The notes under the pieces are model-generated. The model ran no database searches and was not told where the DNA came from. It worked only from the letters and a program-made list of their open reading frames with translations. Shown here piece after piece: positions 32,365 to 41,423 of a stretch of 64,000 nt of DNA; the stretch's first letter is position 1, and every line of letters begins with the position of its first letter. Both the position numbers and the translations under genes were made by a program. The DNA comes from Mesostigma viride (Eukaryota > Streptophyta > Mesostigmatophyceae > Mesostigmatales > Mesostigmataceae), in contig RPFO01000027.1 of NCBI GenBank assembly GCA_009746045.1, positions 2,526,733-2,590,732 of the forward strand, given 5' to 3'.

Positions 32365-32403
32365 CTCACTGCGGATGGCGACGTGGAGAGCAATCCGGGG
32401 CCA
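32365..32403 (+). other. 2A-type ribosome-skipping peptide, D2
   Basis: LTADGDVESNPGP in the same place as in D1, with seven silent codon differences and no amino-acid change. Sequence on both sides has amino-acid differences, so the peptide looks selectively kept. Confidence 0.9.
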
Positions 32404-32574
32404 CATGGGCGGCAGGAATTGCTGGAGGCCACTGTGCAGCCCAGCACGCTAGCTGCATATCACCGAGCGCTGAGGGCGTACGTGGAGTATGGTCAACCCC
32501 TCGCTCCCGTGGCCAAGACGGAGGCGGAAGGCGTCTTTTGTGAGTGGCTGGTCAGCGTGTATGAGGAAGGGGGA

Positions 32575-32582
32575 AGCCGGAC
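32575..32582. repeat. 8-bp target duplication of hAT derivative, left
   Basis: AGCCGGAC, repeated at 33894-33901. Eight bases is the hAT superfamily size. Confidence 0.88.
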
Positions 32583-33893
32583 CCAGGTTGGAAAATACGT
32601 GTGCGGGGTATAATACGTGGACTTAAACGCGTATTATACGTGGGGGGTATAAAATACGCGGTGGTAAAATGCGCGACAGTTTTTGTGGTCCAATTGTCAG
32701 TCACCCAATTAGCACGCTCCTTGATGATGGTCATGCAGTTATTACAACTGAAATTTGGTGTATATGCTTATTTATTAACATCTTCCATTTATGCCCTGCA
32801 ATCCTATCTGATTATGATTTGTTAAATGCAGGGGGGAGCATGCTGCAACGGGAATAGTAAGGATTCAATTAATTAATTGATTGTAAGGAAAGCCATCCAC
32901 TATATAATGCATGAGAGGACATAAGACACAACTTCCGAGAAGGAGGGGTGACGTGCCCTCCTTTGTACTAGATCATGCCGGCCACCATCTGCTTGAAAGA
33001 GGCGCTCTCAGCCGCATTGAAGCAATGCCGTTCTCGATAAAAAGTTCGGCAGCCAGCAGCTGGACACCTTTCTCGTCGACGGGAACCAGCCATTTGGTGA
33101 TGCTCAGCTGGCCTTTGCTGGGAACCGACGACAAGTCAGCCGGCGCAGCTGCTGCCCCTCCCATCTCCGCCATTGCCCTGTTCAAATTGTGCTGCTTCTT
33201 GGCGTCTGACTGCTGCGACTTGTTGTTATACATCCTGAGAAACCTGCTCCGGATATTCGGTGGAATTTTGTCGCAGGGTAACATCCCTTCCCCTGCGATT
33301 CCGGCAAAGTGTGCACGGACTCGGAATACGCTGATTGCCCCCGCCCCGTATGAGATCTAGAACTTCTTGTTGCAAAATGAGCAGAACTTATTCGACACAA
33401 ACTGCGTTTTGTTACTAACAGCATCTGTGACTGCTTCTTTCTTCTCGAGAACGAAATCCCATTCAGGCCCTTTCTTCTTCATGGCTGCAAATCGAAAATG
33501 GCTGCACACTGTCGCACAGTCGCACTGGCCTCGTCGTCGCTATATTGCATTACACCGTCAGTAGCACAGCTGGCATTTGCTGGCACACTGTTATTTATGC
33601 GTTATGTACCTAGTCCTAGCTGTCTCCTACCGGCCAAACATTTTGCAAGGCTTGCGCTTTATGAAAAGAACTGTACGCATCTACTTCTAGTAGTAAAAAT
33701 CTCAAATGTGCAGTGAGCGCGCCGCGCCCAGAACCTGGGCACCGCGCCAGTGCCCGCTGCCCGCTGGTACCCCCGAAATATTCTAAGTCCAAACCGCGTG
33801 GTCAGACGTAAAATACGCGTAAAATACGTCGAGGCCCATAATATGCTTTATCCCGCATTTTATCGCAAAAGTGCGGCGTACAGACCAACCCGG
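32583..33893. mobile_element. Non-autonomous hAT element inside the D2 recombinase
   Basis: Imperfect TIRs CCAGGTTGG and, inverted, CCGGGTTGG, with an 8-bp duplication. Removing 1311 bp plus one duplication restores the recombinase frame (EEGGSR into TMVVRALCGL). Subterminal regions hold repeated GTATAATACG and TAAAATACGCG motifs. The interior keeps a broken hAT transposase N-terminus on the minus strand; 33500-33720 shows no gene. Confidence 0.85.
32973..33482 (-). pseudogene. hAT transposase N-terminal (BED finger) remnant
   Basis: Read from the ATG at 33482 (MKKKGPEWDFVLEKKEAV). The BED-type finger pattern is FCSFCNKKF, then AHFAGIAGEGMLPCDKIPPNI. Further down are QLSITKWLVPVDEKG and AELFIENGIA, with FNAAESASFKQMV in the next frame, the usual hAT segment before the catalytic domain. 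There is an in-frame TAG between the Cys and His halves of the finger and a frame break near 33025. The catalytic domain is absent. Confidence 0.75.
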
Positions 33894-33901
33894 AGCCGGA
33901 C
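33894..33901. repeat. 8-bp target duplication of hAT derivative, right
   Basis: AGCCGGAC, matching 32575-32582. Confidence 0.88.
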
Positions 33902-34621
33902 CATGGTTGTGCGCGCATTATGCGGGCTGCAGCTGTACTTCCCCAACGAGATTAAGGGGTGGTACGAGGCGCGTCGCTTGCTGGCCGGCTGGGCGCGACG
34001 AGTTCCCGTGCAGAGCCCTCACCCCGTCCCGTGGCAGCTACTGTACCTCGTGGCAAACATTCTTCGTGCACAAGGCTCGATATTAGCTGCCTGCTGCTGC
34101 ATCATTGTTTTTCAGCAATACTTGCGCATCGGAGAAGCGTTCAAGCTTCGCGTGGGGGACGTGGCTCTGCGCGGGGACTTCCCCCTGGGGCCCAGTAACC
34201 AGGGTGCGCTGCTGCTACGCGACCCCAAGACAGCCAAGGGCCAGGCCCAGGCAGTGGTGGTTGTTGAGCCCCTTTCACTCACGTTGCTTGGCGCCCTGTG
34301 TGCTGGGCGGGCGCACGAGGAGCTGCTCTTTGGCGCACTCAGCTACAGCCGTTTCTTGCGGCGGTGGCACGCCGCCTGGGACCTCCTTGGCTTGCGGGGG
34401 ATGTTTTCACCCTACAGCATGCGCCACGGGGGGCCACCCATGACTACCTGCGCGGGGTACCAATCGCGGACATCCAAAAGCGTGGCCGGTGGCGCCAGTT
34501 TTCGTCCGTGGACCATTACGTGGGGCTCCACCGCGCCCTGCAGGTGCGGGTGCCCCAGGTGGTGTGGGACCTCGCGGGCAGACTGCCCCCCCGTGACTGG
34601 CGTCGTCACTTTGGGCCGTAG
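33902..34621 (+). pseudogene. Tyrosine recombinase C-terminal part of D2
   Basis: MVVRALCGLQLYF continues the frame left at 32582. Motifs: QYLRIGEAFKLRVGDV with the first Arg, RDPKTAKG, YSMRHGG, then (after loss of one G near 34430) ATHDYLRGV, IQKRGRWRQF, SSVDHYVG with the nucleophile Tyr, ending HFGP-TAG. Without the single-base loss and the hAT insertion it would be complete. Confidence 0.85.
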
Positions 34622-34755
34622 ATTTCGGCCATACTTCGGTGAGGCGCACTCTAGCGGACACGCTAGGGCTTCACCAGCTGGAGGGTAAGGATGTGCCCTC
34701 CCATGGCTCCTGACGCGTTTTCCAGATGTACGGCCTGCGGCCAGGTTGGAGATGC
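34622..34755 (+). other. 3' UTR of D2
   Basis: Short non-coding stretch with one GGCGCACTCTAGCGG motif resembling those in the D1 and D3 3' UTRs. Confidence 0.6.
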
Positions 34756-34900
34756 GGGTCAAGTGGAAGCGGCGGCCAGGGACTGCCAAAAAATATTTTA
34801 TGTCTCTCTGTCTACTAAGTCCGGTCGGCTTCAACATATAGTGTAATAAACAAGTTCTGGTGCCCTTCAACCAGAAGTGGACCTAGGCAATGCACAGTGG
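34756..34900 (+). repeat. B1 repeat of D2
   Basis: Starts GGGTCAAGTGGAAGCGG and contains TAGTGTAATAAACAAGTTC, which combines a TGTAA with an AATAAA. It is matched by B2 and by the inverted unit at 35623-35957. Confidence 0.88.
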
Positions 34901-35410
34901 ATGATTGATCTTACGATCGGGATTCCCTGATTTTGCCTGGGGGAGCGGAGGGATGGAGGTGCGCCGCTACCTTGGAGGCGCTACACCGTTGCCCAGTGGT
35001 GCAAGTCGACATGCGGGAGCCAAACGGGGTGGCCACGCCCTCTCTGGAGGGTCTGACAGCCTTGGATGGGCCTCAGATGTAGTTCGAACTAGTTCAAAGT
35101 TAGTACAGGTAGTACCAACTAGTTCAAACTAGTTCAATCTACTTCAACTAGTATCCAGGGACCCTCAAGATATGACAGGTGGTTGCTGAACGGTTCTGGC
35201 ATGACAGAACATGTGTGACATCATAAAAATGTAGTACAATGTTGAAAAAAGTAGTATCAGGGTCCTAGATCTAGTACAGTAGTATTCTGAGGTCATTCTT
35301 ACATGGAGCGCCGCGCCAGCGGGGCGCCGCACTTGCGTGTGTCACGGATGCAACGTTGATGCGATGTATTTCAAGGTGGTGATGGCTGCCAAGCCAGCTT
35401 ATCAGTTTTC
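34901..35410 (+). repeat. A2 repeat of D2
   Basis: Copy of A1 (27980-28489), differing at a few positions, directly joined to B1. Confidence 0.9.
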
Positions 35411-35535
35411 CACACCCACCCACCCTTTTCTGTTTTGTCTTGGGGGGTCAAGTGGAAGCGGCGGCCAGGGACTGCCAAAAAATATTTTATGTCTCTCTGT
35501 CTACTAAGTCCGGTCGGCTTCAACATATAGTGTAA
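35411..35535 (+). repeat. Linker plus truncated B2 repeat of D2
   Basis: A C-rich linker (CCCACCCACCC, 35415-35425) separates A2 from B2 (35445-35535). B2 matches the first 90 bp of B1 and stops at TAGTGTAA, where E2 repeat sequence resumes. Confidence 0.82.
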
Positions 35536-35622
35536 AAATTCGTAACGGAAACTTTTGGGTAGTTGCCGTCACTTCCTCTTGTGCAAACGTGTGGGAGTGA
35601 AAATTCGTAACGGAAACGTTTT

Positions 35623-35957
35623 CCACTGTGCATTGCCTAGGTCCACTTCTGGTTGAAGGGCACCAGAACTTGTTTATTACACTATATGTTGAAGCCGACA
35701 GGACTTAGTAGACAGAGAGACATAAAATATTTTTTGGCAGTCCCTGGCCGCCGCTTCCACTTGACCCCCCAAGACAAAACAGAAAAGGGTGGGTGGGTGG
35801 GGAAAACTGATAAGCTGGCTTGGCAGCCATCACCACCTTGAAATACATCGCATCAACGTTGCATCCGTGACACACGCAAGTGCGGCGCCCCGCTGGCGCG
35901 GCGCTCCATGTAAGAATGACCTCAGAATACTACTGTACTAGATCTAGGACCCTGATA
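35623..35957 (-). repeat. Inverted D2-type A-B terminus
   Basis: Reverse complement of the last part of D2 A, the G/C linker (GGGTGGGTGGGTGGGG at 35787-35802) and a complete B including its outer end (CCACTGTGCATTGCC). It is the 3' end of a second D2-family element or an inverted rearrangement, and faces D2 tail to tail with 87 bp of E2 between. Confidence 0.8.
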
Positions 35958-36172
35958 CCTTTGGTTGGACGCTGTTCTCTCCTATCCAAGGGGGATCAAG
36001 GCATTGTTTGAGACTTCGCTAGTGGGGCGCACTCCACCAGACAAGCTGGGGCCCCACTGTTGGTGACAGGCTTCCCCGCGACCAGTAAGTGAGGGGCACT
36101 CTAGCAGGCATGCTAGGCCTTCACTATTGGTGACGGGTCCTCCACGGCCAGAATGGCCAGGCTGGGGGAAGC

Positions 36173-36338
36173 GGGAAGTGAGATGGCAGCATCAGCTGGC
36201 TGGGGGGGCCTGCAGATGCTTTATTCACCAATTATGCGACTTTGGTCCAAGAGTCTCTTGTGCGTAAACGTATTTTGTAAAAAATAATGTCTGGAGCCCT
36301 CAGTGATGGAGTGAACGAGTTGAGACATGCATAGGGAT
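36173..36338 (+). repeat. B1 repeat of D3
   Basis: 166 bp, apparently identical to B2 (37047-37212). It contains TTTTGTAAAAAATAATG, with a TGTAA motif. Confidence 0.88.
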
Positions 36339-37046
36339 GGTTGATCTCCCTCGATCTGGATTCCCTGATTTGTCGGGGCGGAGGGAGCGAAGGAGGCGAG
36401 GGACGCCGCTGGATGACAGCACATATAAAAAATAAATAGAGCATTTAATATTTTATAATAGGCCCTGGTCTTTTATAAGGGGCAGTAGTCACAATTTATG
36501 AGGGCCCTGGAATTTAATAAGGGGCGCCAGTGTGGTGGTACGAGATCTGCCCTCTAATAGGGTGAAAGTCCGTACAAGTAACTTGTAAACTAGTTCTAAG
36601 TACTTCACTTGGCCTACAGGGTAGTACAGTCTACTTCAATCTACTTCAAACTAGTTCATTCTAGTTCAAACCAGTGCTGACGTGCTTCGGCGTAGCACTG
36701 GACGCTCAGGAGGTGAACGGACCTACTGGGGTGTAGTAGACCAAGACTAAACGTAGTACAATGTCAAAAGAATTAGTAGGGATGGGTTCCTTGTAGCACA
36801 ACTGGCCAAGGGTGCTTTTAGCGCCAAAACCAGGTGTACCGGACTTGCATCCGCCACAGTGGGCAAGTACGCTGCCACTTCGCATGGTGTACGAATATTG
36901 TATGGGTCACGGAATTGTGTTTCGACCCGAATTAGAAGGACCTGGGCCGCCGCCGGCCCAAGTCTGAGAAAAAGTGCTGGCATATAACCAGCCGAGGTGT
37001 GCTTGAGCTGGTATTCGTTTTTATTAGCCCACCCAACCCACCCTGA
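36339..37046 (+). repeat. A2 repeat and linker of D3
   Basis: About 690 bp with GTAGTAC and AACTAGTTC motif clusters and a segment (36750-36860) resembling D1 A. It ends in the linker CCCACCCAACCCACCC at 37028-37043. Confidence 0.78.
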
Positions 37047-37212
37047 GGGAAGTGAGATGGCAGCATCAGCTGGCTGGGGGGGCCTGCAGATGCTTTATTC
37101 ACCAATTATGCGACTTTGGTCCAAGAGTCTCTTGTGCGTAAACGTATTTTGTAAAAAATAATGTCTGGAGCCCTCAGTGATGGAGTGAACGAGTTGAGAC
37201 ATGCATAGGGAT
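37047..37212 (+). repeat. B2 repeat of D3
   Basis: Copy of 36173-36338 and the outer 3' end of D3. Confidence 0.88.
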
Positions 37213-37849
37213 TGTCCAGCTTCATCATCTGCGGTATGGTCAGGCCCTCCTCGGATGCCTCAGGTCTGCTCGAGCTGTGCTGTTGTGAAGAGCCAACCTG
37301 GGCGTCGTGCCACTCAGAGGCGCTGCCCTCCACGAGGCCATCACAGTTGAGTCGCTGCCGCTTGGTCACGAGCTCCATGTGATCTGCTTGGCCACGCCTC
37401 TTTAGGTCCTTGGCCCTGAAAATCCCCTGCAAATACGCCTTATATGCCTTCGGCGGATTGGGGCAAGGCTTCACATCCCGGCACCAAGGCTTGCCCACGA
37501 TGTGGAGCTTTGCCCTAGTGGCGCTCCCCCTCTAGGTAATGCCGCACTGAAGGCAGGATTGCTTGTAGTTGTTCGTCAGCAAGCCTTTCACTACAATGAG
37601 CTCCTTCTTGACGAACTCCCAAACGGCAGCCTTGGCCGGCTTTGAATCACCATCCCCCTCGTCCCCACTGTTGTCGGGGCGAGTAGGTTCCTCGTCCCCA
37701 CCGTCATTGTTGTCGGCATCCTCATCTAACTCCAAGCTAGCAAGATGTCGTGCTCGGGCCTCTTCGTACTCCGACTCTGACATGTCATCGTAGTTTATTC
37801 CGAGGTCAGGTTCCTTGCCTCGACCGTGCGCCATCGCTCTACTTTCCAT
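37213..37849 (-). pseudogene. hAT transposase N-terminal part with BED finger, truncated
   Basis: The start is the ATG at 37849 or 37834 (MAHGRGKEPDLG). An acidic Asp/Glu-rich region is followed by AVWEFVKKELIVVKGL and a BED-like finger: SCLQCGI, then AKLHIVGKPW, then VKPCPNPP. A basic stretch follows (KDLKRRGQADHMELVTKRQRLN). An in-frame TAG (near 37533) interrupts the finger. The gene is cut by D3 at 37213. Its C-terminal part may be the fragment at 19529-19889, same strand. Confidence 0.65.
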
Positions 37850-38223
37850 GCAGCTAGTAAATGCCAGCACTGTGCTACTGCCCGGTAGACAGGCGGCAGC
37901 ACCTTTTGCATGTTTAGTGTTAGCGGCCTCAAGCCTCAGCTTCGGTAGCGGCGGTTACTTTTGGCGCGCAAGGCTGTCGGCTGCATGAGCTGCGCCAAAA
38001 CTAGCTCTGGCGCCAAATTCCGGTGCCGGGCGCCGTATAATACGCGAAAAATACGTATTATGCGCCGTATTTGCGTTGAGAACGCAATACGCCGTATTTC
38101 TAGTACGTTAGTACGCCAAACCCCGCCGTATTGTATAATGCGGCGTATTTACCGTATTATACGGCGTATTGGCGTTCACTGAAGCCACAGCCAGAAGTAC
38201 ATAAAAGCAAAACTTAATGCCTC
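37850..38223. promoter_or_regulatory. Upstream region of hAT gene with CGTATTATAC-type motifs
   Basis: Between about 38030 and 38175 there are many GCGTATT / AATACGC motifs (CCGTATAATACG, GGCGTATTTACCG, TATTATACGGCG). They resemble the subterminal repeats of the hAT derivative at 32583-33893. They probably bind the transposase or form the promoter. Confidence 0.5.
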
Positions 38224-38275
38224 CACGCCCACGCCCACGCCCACGCCCACGCCCGCGCCCACGCCCACGCTCACG
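38224..38275. repeat. (CCCACG)n hexamer run
   Basis: Nearly perfect CCCACG repeats. Confidence 0.9.
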
Positions 38276-38504
38276 CCACAGCCAGAAGTACAGCCCAGCA
38301 GCGACAATTGTAGACTTAGCCCAGACACACACCTACCCACGTCAATGCCCCTGCCCATAGACTCGCGGCCTCATCCCACCCCCCTGCACGAACAGTTCCA
38401 AAACAAAAGAAAAGGCAAAACAAAAGGAACCAGATTAGCAAGCTGCATTGCAAGCACATATGCCGGTTCCGGCGCACATGCCAGGCCGAAAGCAACTCAT
38501 GATT

Positions 38505-38579
38505 GCCCCTGCCCCTGCCCCTGCCCCTGCCCCTGCCTGTGCCCCTGCCCCTGCCCCTGCCCCTGCCCCTGCCCCTGCC
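38505..38579. repeat. (CCCCTG)n hexamer run
   Basis: About twelve CCCCTG units with one variant. Open frames across it are Pro/Ala artefacts. Confidence 0.9.
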
Positions 38580-38851
38580 ATCACCATTCTAACCACCACA
38601 CAATACGAAAAGCAAGAAGAAACTATAATAAACAAGCACAAAGTTGACTGCACGTGCGACTGTTCCAGCAAGCACATAGGAAATTTTAGCAGCAGCTTCA
38701 ATTTCAACTTCATTGCAATTGCAAGTGTGACCGCATGTGTAATTGCAACTACCAATGCCTAACTTATGCCCACTGCATGTGCCCAGTGCGAATGAAATTC
38801 AAAAGCAACATGCAATCGCAATTACAACTGAAGCCGGCTATTAAACAAAGA
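38580..38851. other. Short AT-rich spacer, no gene seen
   Basis: Contains repeated AATTGCAA-type words (38715-38820) and nothing else I can support. Confidence 0.4.
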
Positions 38852-38978
38852 TATTGATGTCGCGCACTCGTGCCAAACTCCCTGCACTGACAGTAGCCCA
38901 CGACCTCGTTAGCCCTCATGAGGTATGGTTGGGTGATCGATGGGCCACATGCTAGCCTTACCCCACTAGTGCTGCCCA
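38852..38978 (-). repeat. 127-bp repeat, LTR-edge copy 1
   Basis: On the minus strand it begins TGGGCAGCACTAGTGG and matches 40033-40160. GAAGAAAAG directly precedes it. Confidence 0.7.
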
Positions 38979-40160
38979 CTTTTCTTCACACTGGGTTCTT
39001 TGTTGCAAATGAAATGAACGTTTATTACCAATACTCTACCTAACTTGGCAGCTCTGTTTCAGCAATAGCTGGGCTCGATGAAAGAAAGGAGGGCTGGTCA
39101 CACTTGCCACGCACCACCATAACCAAGACAGAGTTCAAAGATCCACACAGAGCTACATCCAATGCCCTGGTGGAAAGACACACTTATGCCAATGAATGCC
39201 TCCCGCTTACGCAATATCTTGCGTCAGCCTTACCTCGTAGCCACGCTCAGTATCTGACCCTGACGACAACCGCTTTGTCGTCCATACTGCTTCAATTACA
39301 CCAAAGCTACTCCGTGGCACTCGTCTTTGGTCAGCACCAAGACCTAAAAGTACACAAAATCCTAAGTCGTTGTCTGCAACGACTCCCTGTTCCGCATATG
39401 AAACATATCATCTAGCACTTTCTCTTTAGACGACAAAATCAACTAGACAACCTGCGTAGGCCAGGAATCCCAGACGACAAAATGCCCTTGTCGCAGATCA
39501 CTCCAGGGTCGGCTTGCCGACCCCTGAGCTTGCCAAACAACTTTATCACCAAGCATGTACGACAACTAGCTGGCCCTGAGGAGAAAAGCTGCCTCGTCGC
39601 ATTCACAAAAAGCTGCTTGCCAGCCCGCCGAATATCAATGCCAATATTGCACGACATTATCTACCTACAGCGGACAGTTCTCGAGATCAATAAAGCGCCA
39701 GTGTGCGTGCACGTGCATGTGCAGCCTGCACGACCCGCATAATTGCCAGGCTGGCAGCCTAGCTTGGTCCGTGTTGTAGTCCAGCAGCCAGTGCGTGCTG
39801 CTTGCCAGCGTTGGCACTGACCTCCTGGTGACGCATGTCAGTACCGCTGTCAACTCCCAGTGCTGCGCGTCGCGCTACCGCGCATGCGTTGCTCCCGTAA
39901 GGCCCAAATGCCAAAGGCGTAACAACTCGCACACGCGCAATGCCTAGCTGCCTCGCCTCGTCCCCCGGGCCGGCCGCGTGGCGGCCCCGCGTAAAGCCAA
40001 TACTCGTGCGAATCGGAACGGCACGCGACAGCTGTCGCGTACTCGTGCCAAACTCCCTGCACTGACAGTAGCCCACGACCTCGTTAGCCCTCATGAGGTA
40101 TGGCTGCATGGGTGATCGATGGGCCACATGCTAGCCTTTATACTCCACTAGTGCTGCCCA
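38979..40160 (-). repeat. Probable 3' LTR of G2 (contains repeat copy 2)
   Basis: On the minus strand the sequence starts TGGGCAGCACTAGTGGAG right after a G-rich polypurine tract that follows the G2 stop codon, as a 3' LTR should. A possible AATAAA lies near 39020. The other LTR is not in the window, so length and end are unknown. The first 128 bp recur at 38852-38978. Confidence 0.5.
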
Positions 40161-40176
40161 CTTTCCCCCCCCCCCT
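40161..40176 (-). other. G2 polypurine tract
   Basis: CGAGGGGG...GGGAAAG on the minus strand, between the G2 stop and LTR start; the plus-strand priming site. Confidence 0.6.
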
Positions 40177-40178
40177 CG

Positions 40179-40255
40179 CTACCAAGGCCTTTGCTGGGTA
40201 GCGAGCAACAAAGTGGCAGTAGCTGCTTGAATCGCATGGTTGGTGAACCCCGCAG
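40179..40255 (-). pseudogene. C-terminal tail of G2 integrase
   Basis: The frame GFTNHAIQAATATLLLATQQRPW-TAG continues the PHD-finger frame at 57220 across G1. The 5-bp CGCAG of G1 belongs to it on both sides. Confidence 0.7.
40251..40255. repeat. G1 target duplication, left
   Basis: CGCAG, repeated at 57215-57219. Confidence 0.9.
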
Positions 40256-41034
40256 TGTAACGACTAAAAATGATCATCAACATCATCCACAGTCCAATAT
40301 GAAAGATCTTTTACCTGGGTTGCTTTCTTGAGTTGCAGAACTTCAAGTATCCGAGCAACGTTGAGATGGAAATTCCACAGCACGTGATTTAGGGAATCAC
40401 ACCCCTTGTAGACACAAAGACAAGCTCGTGTATAGACGACCTCTGTGGAACTGAAGGACGTCTATAGCCAAGGGGCTCTTATGGATTGGACAACAAAGCC
40501 AAGCTTTATTATACCATGGTGAATCAAAACCAACGTAGCAACAATGGCGACCCCACGTCCTTGATATCGACGTGCTTGTCGAACTTGCTCCAACCTTAGC
40601 CTGAAGAGAACCAATCAGAACCATGGAATCCTATACAAGATCTTCGTATCCATCCTAGTCACACAAAACAGAACAACACCACACACAGCCTGGCAGAATC
40701 TTTCCATGAGATCCTAAATCTGTCGTGAGCACTGAAGTCCCAAAGGAGCATTTAAGACTCAATAGTACCAACTAACAAACTACAACCCCACGTGGATCAG
40801 GCCACGACCAATGAGGGCTCCTATCAGTAGTATCAGCCAACAAACTACAACCCTACGTGGATCAGGCCACGACCAATGAGGGTTCCTATCAGTTGGCTGA
40901 CAAAGTATCAGCTCCAAGTACCGTCGTCTTAGAAACCTCATAACTTTCTCAATACTGATCCAAAAGTCCTCGAATAAAAGCCAAACATTCACAAAACAAA
41001 GGATGTAACAACAAAGTCATTTTTGCTTGTTACA
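40256..41034 (-). repeat. G1 3' LTR
   Basis: TGTAACGACTAA to GCTTGTTACA; the pair of 56437-57214. One T is added near 40329. Confidence 0.93.
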
Positions 41035-41051
41035 TATCTCCCCCTCAAAAC
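41035..41051 (-). other. G1 polypurine tract
   Basis: TTTTGAGGGGGAGATA on the minus strand, directly before the 3' LTR. Confidence 0.75.
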
Positions 41052-41423
41052 TGGACCTCCCAGGTCCAATAGCCAACTCTTGAAGGCAGAGGAACATTGA
41101 ACAGAAATCCACCATCTCTTGGGAAAAGCAGATGGGTTTTTACATCCCTGGAAACAGGGCCTCCTATCTCATAAACATCTAGTCACAGGTCTCTACAGCA
41201 AACAAGTCACTACCTTATCTACTATAAAGCCAGATAAACACATCTCCTAATACAAGGTCTTCCATTCAGCATCCTGGAACCTGGAACTCTGGACTGGAAC
41301 ATCAGAACTGGACTGGAGCCCCCCCATCATCCATCCTGGAATCCCCCCTCACACCACAATCCAAAGCACCTTCCATGCTCTTCCCCCATCCTTCCCCATC
41401 CTCTTCCTGCACAGCTCTGTTCT

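Larger units (their letters stand above)
30211..32582 (+). pseudogene. Pol of D2: RT - RNase H - 2A - recombinase N-terminus
   Basis: The N-terminal region (LDRSRLRSNRRLQRALRARA, GLNWLWG) and YEIIDPERLALP match D1. RT motifs: FAVPKKDPGVVEPS, KTDLDTYYYRF (A), VLVMGWSHSVVLAQ (B), LVMIDDLG (C), VEILGIEF (E). One frame break lies near 31215, between motifs B and C. The rest is open: RNase H with TDASTHGSG, INEKEIRAA, VDNSA and NPADAPSRG, then the 2A peptide and the recombinase N-terminus up to EEGGSR. The hAT insertion follows in frame. REGRPVEILG is unshifted here, unlike D1-1 and D1-2. Confidence 0.88.
27980..35536 (+). mobile_element. DIRS-like element D2 with split direct repeats
   Basis: Order on the plus strand: A1 (27980-28489), 5' UTR, gag, pol (RT, RNase H, 2A, recombinase), 3' UTR, B1 (34756-34900), A2 (34901-35410), B2 (35445-35535, truncated). 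This is the layout of PAT/TOC-type DIRS elements. A hAT derivative splits the recombinase. D2 is clearly a different family from D1: proteins align along their length but DNA has diverged. Confidence 0.9.
19884..35622. mobile_element. E2, TIR element carrying T2 and D2
   Basis: The left end CATCAAGTTTCGTTTAAGTGGCC is recovered when T2 is removed (19884-19900 joined to 27540). It equals the inverted right end of E1 (1815-1833). The internal repeats continue to 27979, are cut by D2, and resume at 35537-35622. The far TIR is not found; the inverted D2 terminus at 35623 truncates it. Confidence 0.7.
35958..37212 (+). mobile_element. 3' end of a third DIRS-like family, D3 (B1-A2-B2)
   Basis: The unit is a 3' UTR (with GGGGCGCACTCCACC and GGGGCACTCTAGCAGG motifs), B1 (36173-36338), A2 (about 36339-37027), a C-rich linker and B2 (37047-37212). 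A2 begins GGTTGATCTCCCTCGATCTGG, clearly related to the D1 and D2 A start. The coding part is missing. It cuts a hAT gene at 37213. Confidence 0.82.

Noticed and set aside
27980-35410. D2 as an ordinary LTR retrotransposon with 510-bp LTRs
   Set aside because: The pol has a tyrosine recombinase and no DDE integrase, there is no target duplication or primer site, and B repeats flank A2. The split-repeat DIRS layout fits better.
38224-38579. Pro/Ala/Gly-rich proteins across the hexamer repeats
   Set aside because: Frames are open on both strands only because of the repeat; there is no start context or flanking coding sequence.
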